DNA of 48,205 bases from an uncultured Anaerosolibacter sp. GTDB lineage: Bacteria; Bacillota_A; Clostridia; Peptostreptococcales; Thermotaleaceae. The stretch covers positions 1-48,205 of the forward strand of contig CALECF010000102.1 of NCBI GenBank assembly GCA_937948705.1, in the 5' to 3' direction. Positions within the stretch are counted from its first letter, which is position 1. Each line of letters begins with the position of its first letter. The position numbers and the translations under genes are program-made. Positions 41,496 through 48,205 of this stretch are shown here, one piece after another. Below the pieces are notes generated by a model, which had not been told where the DNA came from, did no database searches, and saw nothing but the letters and a program-made list of their open reading frames with translations.

Positions 41496-42266
41496 ATGAA
41501 AGCACCTAGATTGTGTAAGATTCTTAAAATAGAGAGATTAGCCCAGGATATTTATAAAATTGTTGTATCGAGACCTGAGGAATGGCAAGAGATTATACCA
41601 GGACAGTTTTTTCATATCCAATGCAGCGAGGAAGGACAGCCCTTCCTTAGGAGACCCATTAGTGTATGTGAGGTAGAATCGGATCAGTTGAATTTCGTCG
41701 TAAGAAGATCTGGGAGAGGGACAGGGATACTTTGTACAAGAAAAGAAGGTGACTACCTGAATATCATAGGTCCATTGGGCAACGGCTTTGCTTCAAAAGG
41801 GGAAAATGTCCTGTTGGTGGGCGGGGGAATAGGCGCAGCACCTTTGGTAGAACTTTGTAAGAATCTAAAAGATAGGAATGTGAAGGTGTTGTTAGGCTTT
41901 CGGACGGAGCCTTATCTGGTAGAGACATTTAAGAAGTATTGCCAGGTGGTAGAAGTTGCTACAGAGGATGGGACTTTTGGCCATAAGGGTTATGTGACAG
42001 CATTGTTGGCAGAGGCTATGAAGAATCCCCCAGAGGTGATCTATGCCTGTGGACCGGAGATCATGCTGAAACAGATACAGAAGCAGGGTAAAACAGGGGG
42101 AATTCCTACCCAGTTGGCAATGGAGGAAAGGATGGCCTGCGGTGTGGGAGCTTGCTTGGTTTGCAGCTGCAAGGTGAAGGCAGGAGATGACTGGGATTAC
42201 GTCCGAACCTGCAAGGAAGGACCAGTATTTTGGGGAGATGAGGTGATCTTTGATGACAGCAATTGA
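41496..42266 (+). CDS. pyrK: Dihydroorotate dehydrogenase B, electron transfer subunit
   Basis: This 256-residue subunit binds FAD and a [2Fe-2S] cluster and lets PyrD use NAD+. PFLRRPISV is the FAD motif (about 50-58), [15 protein letters not shown] the NAD-binding region (about 107-121), and the cluster ligands are Cys215, Cys220, Cys223 and Cys239. It overlaps pyrD by 14 nt. All features of the PyrK family are intact. Confidence 0.94.
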   Translation: MKAPRLCKILKIERLAQDIYKIVVSRPEEWQEIIPGQFFHIQCSEEGQPFLRRPISVCEVESDQLNFVVRRSGRGTGILCTRKEGDYLNIIGPLGNGFASKGENVLLVGGGIGAAPLVELCKNLKDRNVKVLLGFRTEPYLVETFKKYCQVVEVATEDGTFGHKGYVTALLAEAMKNPPEVIYACGPEIMLKQIQKQGKTGGIPTQLAMEERMACGVGACLVCSCKVKAGDDWDYVRTCKEGPVFWGDEVIFDDSN

Positions 42267-43167
42267 TATGACGGTAGATTTGAAGGGCCTTACCTTGCAA
42301 AACCCCATTACCGTTGCTTCTGGGACCTTTGGCTTTGGTAAGGAGTATGGCGAATATATCGATTTAAATTGTTTAGGTGGGATTATGGTGAAAGGCCTAA
42401 CCCTGGAGGAAAGAAAAGGAAATCCTATACCTAGGGTGGCAGAAACGCCAATGGGTATGCTCAATAGTGTAGGGCTTCAAAATCCGGGGGTAGAGGCATT
42501 TATTCGGGAAGAGTTACCTCGTCTATCTCAAGGTAGTGCCCGTGTGATTGCAAATATCAATGGAAATACCATAGAAGAGTACTGCAAAATTGCAGAAAGA
42601 CTATCGGATACAACTGTGGATGCTTTAGAGTTAAACATATCCTGCCCCAACGTCAAGGAAGGTGGGGTTGCCTTTGGCCGAGATCCAGAAATGGTCTACA
42701 AAGTGACCAAATGTGTCAGAGAACATACAAATAAATATTTGATTGTAAAGCTAAGTCCAAATGTTAGGGATATTCGAGAGATTGGCAAGGCAGCAGAAGA
42801 AGCAGGGGCAGATTGCCTTTCCCTTATCAATACGCTAATGGGTATGGCCATTGATATTGAACGACAAAAACCTATATTGGCCAGGGGGATTGGTGGACTT
42901 TCTGGCCCTGCCATCAAACCAGTGGCCTTAAGAATGGTTTATGAAGTGGCCCAGGTCGTGGAGATACCGATCATCGGCATGGGTGGGATTTCCAACGCCC
43001 AAGATGCCATTGAATTTCTCTTGGCTGGAGCCAGTGCTATCTCGGTGGGTACGGCTAACTTTATAAATCCCTTGGTCTCAATGGAAATCTACGAGGGAAT
43101 AAAAGTCTATTTAGAAAAGAAAGGGTACAGTTCAGTGAAGGAAATCATTGGACTGTTAGATTTCTAA
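42253..43167 (+). CDS. pyrD: Dihydroorotate dehydrogenase B, catalytic subunit
   Basis: This 304-residue FMN enzyme is of the class 1B type that works with Pyr[41 protein letters not shown] (the active-site Cys is in NISCPN) and [15 protein letters not shown] are the FMN and substrate motifs. The ATG at 42253 is preferred, with GAGGTGA 7 nt upstream, over a TTG one codon earlier. It is the last gene of the operon. No pyrE follows, so orotate phosphoribosyltransferase must be elsewhere. Confidence 0.94.
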   Translation: MTAIDMTVDLKGLTLQNPITVASGTFGFGKEYGEYIDLNCLGGIMVKGLTLEERKGNPIPRVAETPMGMLNSVGLQNPGVEAFIREELPRLSQGSARVIANINGNTIEEYCKIAERLSDTTVDALELNISCPNVKEGGVAFGRDPEMVYKVTKCVREHTNKYLIVKLSPNVRDIREIGKAAEEAGADCLSLINTLMGMAIDIERQKPILARGIGGLSGPAIKPVALRMVYEVAQVVEIPIIGMGGISNAQDAIEFLLAGASAISVGTANFINPLVSMEIYEGIKVYLEKKGYSSVKEIIGLLDF

Positions 43168-43184
43168 TATGGAAATCTTTTCCT

Positions 43185-43565
43185 CTATAGTAAATTTGTC
43201 AGAGTAACAGTTTCACTTTCTTTTACAATATGAAATAATTGTTTTAATACCTCTATCTCACCCAGGGATAGAGGTCTATCTTTTTCTTCTATATATTTAC
43301 GGGCACGTGCCATGGCAAGATCAATGTTGTCGATCTCATGATGATGAATAATGACTGCCCATCGATTTCTAATCTCAAACCATTGTTCTTTGGTTTGTAT
43401 ATACTTTTCTACAGCAGTATCCCAGTTTTCGGATTCGATGTCCTTTGTGATTTGATCCAATGATTGGATGAGGTCTGTGGCGTGGACATCAATGTATTCA
43501 TAGGCGAAAAACCACCCACCAATGATGATGAGGATGACAACGGAAATACCAATTAATGATCGCAT
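43185..43565 (-). CDS. DUF4363 family membrane-anchored protein
   Basis: This 126-residue protein has one N-terminal transmembrane segment (about residues 4-24) and a helical outside domain with WDTAVEKYIQTKEQWFEIRNRW and a conserved HHHEIDNIDLAMARARKYI. It matches the DUF4363 family of Clostridia, whose function is unknown. The gene follows the DUF421 gene by 15 nt on the same strand, an arrangement common in spore formers, so a joint envelope or sporulation role is likely but unproven. Confidence 0.8.
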   Translation of the reverse strand: MRSLIGISVVILIIIGGWFFAYEYIDVHATDLIQSLDQITKDIESENWDTAVEKYIQTKEQWFEIRNRWAVIIHHHEIDNIDLAMARARKYIEEKDRPLSLGEIEVLKQLFHIVKESETVTLTNLL

Positions 43566-43580
43566 AGGGGCAGATCCCTC

Positions 43581-44252
43581 CTAATCCTTTTTTTGCACAT
43601 ATAGGTCTTTGTGCTCATCTAGAAAACAAAAGAGTACATCCTTGTAATTATCGATTTCACGGGATCGTAGCTCTTCCAACAGCCAGCTTTCATTATGATT
43701 GATTATCTCTAAATTATGATAGTTAATGTGCCCATCGATAATAAGGGAGACAGGCATACTCTCGTAAGGATGCTTTATCCCTAGGTCTTCAAGTGTAGCA
43801 GGTCTCTTCCTTGATTTTGGAATGATACTCAATTCACCATTGGTTTCTAATATTGCAAATTCAACATCCCGTAAACTAGCATAGTCCTTTTCTCGTACCT
43901 GTTCCACCAAGTCATTAATATTAATTCGGAGACGCTGTAATTCCTTCATATTAATTTTTCCATGATTCACCAGCATGCTAGGTTTACCGCAGATGATAGC
44001 ACGGGCCCACTCGCTCTTCATATTTATATAGGAAATTAGAATCTGAGCAAAGAGCAAGGTGATGATAGCGACGAGATTGTTTATAATAGATGCCCCTGTA
44101 TTTTCCATGGATAAGGCAGCTAATTCTGCAATCATTAGCATGATGACCAGTTCGAAGGGCTGGAGTTCGCTTAGCTCACCCTTGCCCATTAAGCGAATGG
44201 CAAAGACGACAAAAATATAGATAAATAAAGTTCTGATCAAAATAATGAGCAC
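43581..44252 (-). CDS. DUF421 family membrane protein (YetF/YrbG-like)
   Basis: This 223-residue protein has three N-terminal membrane segments (about 4-22, 33-50 and 58-76) with the motif VFAIRLMGKGELSELQPFELV, and a cytosolic alpha/beta domain with GKPSMLVNHGKIN and DVEFAILETNGELSIIPK. These are typical of DUF421/YetF proteins. The GTG start (44252) follows AAAGGGTG. Function is unknown. Confidence 0.87.
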   Translation of the reverse strand: MLIILIRTLFIYIFVVFAIRLMGKGELSELQPFELVIMLMIAELAALSMENTGASIINNLVAIITLLFAQILISYINMKSEWARAIICGKPSMLVNHGKINMKELQRLRININDLVEQVREKDYASLRDVEFAILETNGELSIIPKSRKRPATLEDLGIKHPYESMPVSLIIDGHINYHNLEIINHNESWLLEELRSREIDNYKDVLFCFLDEHKDLYVQKKD

Positions 44253-44334
44253 AAAAAAACACCCTTTCCAGCAGAATTCATCTCAATACTATTTAAATTT
44301 TGCTAGAAGGGAGATTTTTATTCTTTTTGATGAT

Positions 44335-44377
44335 AGAAATAATAAAACCCTGGAACGAGGTAATCGTTTCAGGGTTT
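44335..44377 (-). terminator. Terminator of the M42 peptidase operon
   Basis: On the minus strand, AAACCCTG and CAGGGTTT plus an inner AACGA/TCGTT pair form a hairpin (44345-44377) followed by TTTTATTATTTC. Confidence 0.82.
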
Positions 44378-44383
44378 ATAGTA

Positions 44384-45391
44384 TTAAAATTGAATATCTT
44401 GTTCAAGAATTTTTTTTAACAGCTTGATTGAATGTGCAACATCTTTCTGGGATACCATTTCTGAAGGACTATGGACAAACCTACATGGGATAGAAAGGAC
44501 ACCAGAGGGTACGCCGCTGCGGGTCAAGTGAATGGCCCCAGAGTCCGTGCCGCCAAACTCTAATACTTCTAACTGATAGGGGATATCATGGGCTTTGGCG
44601 GTATCAATCATAAGATTTTTTACGGCAGGATGACTAAGCATGGAATTATCTCTGATCTTGATAGCAGGACCATCTCCAAGATTCACATCCATGGTTCTTG
44701 CTTTTGGCGTATCGCCAGTAAGGGTAACATCGATGGCGATTCCCATGTCAGGATCAATGCCATAGGCAGCCGTTTTTGCACCACGAATACCCACTTCCTC
44801 TTGTACGGTAAAAACAAAATGTAACTCATTTGGTGAATCTTTTACTGCTTTCAAAGCCTCAATGGCAATAAAACAGCCTATTCGGTCATCCATGGCTTTG
44901 GAGATGAATCGATCGCCATCTTGGGTGAATGTATTATAGAAGCATGCTACATCCCCTACATGTACCTTTTTCAACGCCTCTTCCTTTGTTTTTGCTCCGA
45001 TATCGATAAACATTTTGTCGAGCTTCAAGTTTTTCATTTCGTCTAAATGTTCCATGCCAACAACTCCGATGGTCCCATTCCCAAACATAACCCGTTGATA
45101 GAGGGCTGTGAAAGGAGATACACCACCTATACTGGAGAATCGAATGAAGCCATTGTCATCGATATTTATTGCGATGATGCCGATTTCATCCATATGGGCA
45201 GCAATCATGATTCTTTTACCAGGCCCATTTTTAACAGCGATCAGATTGCCCATTCGGTCTGTTTTGATTGTATCCACATAATCCTTGATTTCTTCCGTGA
45301 TCAAGTCTCTGATCTTATCTTCGCTGCCGGAAGGACCATAGGTCTCTACAAGGGTCTTTAATAAGCTTAACTGTGCATTATCCACGGGCAT
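44384..45391 (-). CDS. M42 family metallopeptidase (third gene of the set)
   Basis: This 335-residue enzyme is of the glutamyl aminopeptidase/endoglucanase M42 family, cytosolic TET-type aminopeptidases that trim peptides. The dimetal site is visible: His66 in AAHMDEIG, Asp in AMDDRIGC, the Glu pair in VQEEVGIRGA, Asp in AIDVTLTGD, and His in FVHSPSEM. It overlaps the upstream paralogue by 14 nt. The three M42 genes have about the same length and motif order but differ in the substrate-pocket loops, so they may trim different residues. Confidence 0.9.
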   Translation of the reverse strand: MPVDNAQLSLLKTLVETYGPSGSEDKIRDLITEEIKDYVDTIKTDRMGNLIAVKNGPGKRIMIAAHMDEIGIIAINIDDNGFIRFSSIGGVSPFTALYQRVMFGNGTIGVVGMEHLDEMKNLKLDKMFIDIGAKTKEEALKKVHVGDVACFYNTFTQDGDRFISKAMDDRIGCFIAIEALKAVKDSPNELHFVFTVQEEVGIRGAKTAAYGIDPDMGIAIDVTLTGDTPKARTMDVNLGDGPAIKIRDNSMLSHPAVKNLMIDTAKAHDIPYQLEVLEFGGTDSGAIHLTRSGVPSGVLSIPCRFVHSPSEMVSQKDVAHSIKLLKKILEQDIQF

Positions 45392-46406
45392 ATGCCTCCT
45401 TTTTTATGTTCTTTAAGAAGAGTTTCATCAGTCTTGCGCATCCATCATAGTCATCCTTAGACATAATGGAGGATGGTGAATGAATGTAGCGACAAGGAAT
45501 AGATAGTGCAGCAGCGGGTATTCCCTCACGGGTGAGATGAATAGCGCCAGCGTCATTACCACCTGTTGTAATTTGCCTAAATTGAATCTTAATGTCATGG
45601 TCCAAGGCGGTTTGGTAAATCTGTTTCATAAGTCCCTTATCAAAGAGAGAAGCCATATCCATGATAGATAGTGCAGGCCCATGGCCTAACCGTGTACCAT
45701 AGTGGGCTTCATCCACATTGGTAACATCAGAACAAACGGTGCCTTCGAGGACAATGGCAAAATCAGGATCAATGCCATAGGCCGCTACCCTTGCGCCCCT
45801 AAGGCCGATCTCTTCTTGTACTGTAAACACCACATAAAGGTTGGCATCATAGGTTTCTTTTAATAATTCAATGAGGATGGCACAACCTACTCGATCATCC
45901 AAAGCTTTTGCCTTTATTAAGTTATTGCCGAACTCTATGTATTCGCTGATAAAAGAAATATAGTCACCCTTGGAGACCAATTTTTCAGCTTCAGCTTTTG
46001 ATTTAGCCCCTATATCTATATACAGTTGTTTATGCTTTAATGCTTTGCCCCGTTCATCGGGCTCTTGAAGATGGATGGCCTTAGCGCCGATAACACCAGG
46101 AACTTTGTTGTTTCCTATTTGTACTATTTTAGAGACTAAGATACGCTCATCAATTCCACCTACAGGAACAAACTTAATAAAGCCGCCGTCGTCGATGGAC
46201 TTAACCATGAGGCCGATTTCGTCCATATGAGCAGCCAGCATAATTTTAGGATGGTCTGCTTTACCCTTTTTTATAGCGATGAGATTACCAAGACGGTCTA
46301 CCTTGACTTCATCTACATGATTCTTAATCTCTTCCTTAATCATATCCCTAATTTCTTTTTCATTACCCGATAAGCCAGAGGCCTCGGTTAACCTTTTTAA
46401 TAGCAT
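45378..46406 (-). CDS. M42 family metallopeptidase (second gene of the set)
   Basis: This 342-residue paralogue has AAHMDEIG (His60), ALDDRVGC, VQEEIGLRGA and YIHSPSSIM. At the position where its neighbours have AIDVT it reads VLEGT, so a metal ligand is Glu instead of Asp; both occur in M42 enzymes. It also carries an insert with ALKHKQLYIDIGAKS and a GTVCSD segment. It overlaps both neighbours (10 and 14 nt), so the three proteins are probably made together and could form mixed oligomers; the last point is inference. Confidence 0.9.
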   Translation of the reverse strand: MLLKRLTEASGLSGNEKEIRDMIKEEIKNHVDEVKVDRLGNLIAIKKGKADHPKIMLAAHMDEIGLMVKSIDDGGFIKFVPVGGIDERILVSKIVQIGNNKVPGVIGAKAIHLQEPDERGKALKHKQLYIDIGAKSKAEAEKLVSKGDYISFISEYIEFGNNLIKAKALDDRVGCAILIELLKETYDANLYVVFTVQEEIGLRGARVAAYGIDPDFAIVLEGTVCSDVTNVDEAHYGTRLGHGPALSIMDMASLFDKGLMKQIYQTALDHDIKIQFRQITTGGNDAGAIHLTREGIPAAALSIPCRYIHSPSSIMSKDDYDGCARLMKLFLKNIKKEAYARG

Positions 46407-47449
46407 AGGAATCCCTCCATATCTTCTTCGTCTAAGCTAGCAATAAAGTAGGCAAGGAGCTTTCCTGTATATTTAATATCATTCATATCAATGGTTTCTA
46501 CAGATGTATGCATATAGCGCAAAGGAATAGAAAGTAAGCCTGTAGCTACTCCAGATTGAGTAACTTGCATTGCCCATGCATCGGTTCCTGAATGACCAGG
46601 TAAGATTTCTACATGGTAGGGGATATTGTGCTCCTTGGCAAGTTGGACAAACTTTTCATAGATCTTGGGATGAATATTGGGGCCTAAGCCAATGGTAGGA
46701 CCCTTGCCAAGTTCATAAGTTTCGTCTTTTGGTAGTTCAGGTGTTGCGCCGAAGGTGACATCAATGGCAATACCGATGTCTGGGAATATATTGTAGGTAC
46801 TAACAATAGCACCCCTTGTGCCAACCTCTTCTTGTACCGTTGCTACAGCATAAACATCACATTGGTGCTTGAGTTTTTGTAATATACTCAAGGATTCGTA
46901 CATGACAGCCACACCTGCACGATCATCCAAGGCTTTTGCTGCGATAAGACCATTTTGAAGGTTAATCATTTTACGATGGACGGTAATGGGATCACCTACA
47001 CGAACAATTTTTTCAACTTCTTCCTTAGAAAGACCTACGTCAATCAACATATCTTCCATCTTAATTGCTTTTGCACGATCGCTTGGATCGAGGATATGGG
47101 GAGGTTTTGTACCGATTACTCCAAATAAGTCCTTTTTTCCGTGAACCATGACCTCTTGGGTTAAAAGGGTTCTTTGGTCAACGCCACCTATATTGGTAAA
47201 TTGAATAAAACCTTTATCATCTATTTTCTTTACCATGAGACCGATTTCGTCCATATGGGCAGCAAGCATGATTTTCATGGGGTTAGGTCCTGTGCCTTTT
47301 TTCTGGATTACTAGGTTGCCTAATCGATCTTTTCTGGTATCATCGGAAAGGTCATCAAAATACTTCTGAATCACATCGCCAATAGTGTGTTCAAATCCTG
47401 ATATGCCAGGGGTCTCTACCATGTCCTTTAACATCTGTTCCAGTTTCAT
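46397..47449 (-). CDS. M42 family metallopeptidase (first gene of the set)
   Basis: This 350-residue member leads the operon. Metal motifs are AAHMDEIG (His65), ALDDRAGV, VQEEVGTRGA, AIDVTFGAT and YMHTSVETI. The last reads HTS where the others read HSP, which is the more usual form in the family. The ATG at 47449 follows GGAAGGAGGAG. A promoter about 40 nt upstream serves the three-gene unit. Confidence 0.9.
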   Translation of the reverse strand: MKLEQMLKDMVETPGISGFEHTIGDVIQKYFDDLSDDTRKDRLGNLVIQKKGTGPNPMKIMLAAHMDEIGLMVKKIDDKGFIQFTNIGGVDQRTLLTQEVMVHGKKDLFGVIGTKPPHILDPSDRAKAIKMEDMLIDVGLSKEEVEKIVRVGDPITVHRKMINLQNGLIAAKALDDRAGVAVMYESLSILQKLKHQCDVYAVATVQEEVGTRGAIVSTYNIFPDIGIAIDVTFGATPELPKDETYELGKGPTIGLGPNIHPKIYEKFVQLAKEHNIPYHVEILPGHSGTDAWAMQVTQSGVATGLLSIPLRYMHTSVETIDMNDIKYTGKLLAYFIASLDEEDMEGFLCY

Positions 47450-47484
47450 TGCTCTCCTCCTTCCAAATTTAACCTATAGCTATC

Positions 47485-47512
47485 ATTATAACAGAAATCA
47501 TTAAAAGTATAA
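47485..47512 (-). promoter_or_regulatory. Promoter of the M42 operon
   Basis: On the minus strand, TTATAC (47507-47512) and TATAAT (47485-47490) are spaced by 16 nt, with TGT before the -10. The region from here to 47700 holds no gene. Confidence 0.6.
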
Positions 47513-47712
47513 GTGAAGTTTCTAATAAAATTAAGGATTAAAATCTTTGTCAATAGGGCAGTAGATATGTTTTTTGTGCTAATGACTAATTGATAAACAT
47601 AAAGATCTGTTGATTTATAGGGCCAATGGTAGGACTAAAAAGACATCTTTCCTATATATGTTATATCTTGTAACATCGTTATATATGGGTAATATTAACA
47701 CAAATATAGGTA

Positions 47713-47741
47713 TTGACCCAAAATTATAATTGTGTTATATT
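47713..47741 (+). promoter_or_regulatory. rRNA promoter 1 (distal)
   Basis: TTGACC (47713-47718) and TATATT (47736-47741) at 17-nt spacing lie 320 nt before the 16S gene. A weaker set further up (TTGTAA 47668, TAATAT 47690) may also be used. Confidence 0.6.
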
Positions 47742-47795
47742 ATTTATCTGGCCATTTCTTAGGGGCAGGGGTCAATGGGTAGGAAATATTACCAG

Positions 47796-47824
47796 TTGAT
47801 CTGAGATGAGAAACATGATAAGAT
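47796..47824 (+). promoter_or_regulatory. rRNA promoter 2
   Basis: TTGATC (47796-47801) and TAAGAT (47819-47824) at 17-nt spacing. It shares AACATGATAAGATA with promoter 3, exactly 79 nt downstream. Confidence 0.75.
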
Positions 47825-47874
47825 AGTATTTGTCGTCACGAGAAACAAGTTGTAAAAACAACATAAAAAACTTG

Positions 47875-47903
47875 TTGACATGAAACGACAAACATGATAA
47901 GAT
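47875..47903 (+). promoter_or_regulatory. rRNA promoter 3 (proximal)
   Basis: TTGACA (47875-47880) and TAAGAT (47898-47903) at 17-nt spacing, the best of the array. Downstream, TTTGGTCTTTGAAAACTA (47933-47950) is the leader antitermination-type element usual before Firmicutes 16S genes. Confidence 0.85.
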
Positions 47904-48061
47904 ATACAAGTCGCAAAACAAGCGACACACAATTTGGTCTTTGAAAACTACACAGTGTAAGAATTAAGCCAGCATATAATTGGTTAGAAGTTAGAGGTTA
48001 GATGTTAGTGGTGCAAACCAAGAACAAATAACCAAAGACAAATAACCGCCCAAAATATTTT

Positions 48062-48205
<144 letters not shown>

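Noticed and set aside
44245..44427. 60-codon plus-strand frame between the DUF421 and M42 genes
   Set aside because: It covers the minus-strand terminator and the DUF421 ribosome site, with no ribosome site of its own.

Overview
The window reads as chromosomal DNA of a low-GC, endospore-forming, anaerobic Clostridia bacterium, probably of the Alkaliphilus/Natronincola type. That placement is an inference from an SspH-type spore protein, clostridial riboswitches and attenuators, frequent GTG/TTG starts with strong AGGAGG-like ribosome sites, and the start of a 16S rRNA gene. It appears to use selenium in two ways: a selenium-dependent molybdenum hydroxylase maturation set (YqeC, MocA, YqeB, XdhC-like) and a selenocysteine peroxiredoxin with an in-frame UGA. 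No mobile element with an intact transposase, no CRISPR array and no tRNA was seen.

Region 1 (1-18433) is a purine/N-heterocycle catabolic island on the plus strand. It holds a three-subunit xanthine dehydrogenase-type hydroxylase, a uracil/xanthine permease, a PucR regulator, an AllH-FdrA(AllF)-AllG carbamoyltransferase-like set with a detached 61-residue FdrA C-terminal piece, a cyclase-family metal hydrolase and a nitrilase-family amidohydrolase. An accessory operon follows: yqeC, mocA, a molybdopterin-binding protein, an XdhC-like protein, yqeB and larB. The usual allantoin genes (allB, allC, allD) and carbamate kinase are absent, so the substrate of the carbamoyltransferase module is open.

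Region 2 (18476-25992) is mixed: sspH and the selenoprotein prxU (minus strand), lemA with a TPM-domain protein, a cluster of six GTAGGG hairpin repeats, a COG2509 FAD protein, a patatin-like lipase, an unknown protein with internal repeats, a membrane 4Fe-4S protein behind a possible CsoR-like operator, a structured IS/RNA-like relic, and a small glutaredoxin.

Region 3 (25998-36010) is methionine and one-carbon metabolism. MetA (Glu111, so probably acetyl-CoA dependent) and MetY lie behind a minus-strand SAM-I riboswitch. A second, divergent SAM-I riboswitch controls metH (lacking its activation domain), metF and a separate MetH activation-domain gene. Two 2-hydroxyacyl-CoA dehydratase activase-like proteins follow, then a folate ECF component (folT) behind a THF riboswitch.

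Region 4 (36068-37266) is a GNAT acetyltransferase preceded by two tandem c-di-AMP (ydaO/yuaA) riboswitches with an intrinsic terminator between them. Region 5 (37459-43167) is pyrimidine synthesis: divergent pyrBI and pyrCFKD, each with a PyrR-type attenuator. Region 6 (43185-47449) has DUF4363/DUF421 membrane proteins and three overlapping M42 aminopeptidase genes. Region 7 (47450-48205) is an rRNA promoter array and the first 144 nt of a 16S gene with an enlarged V1 loop, where the window ends.
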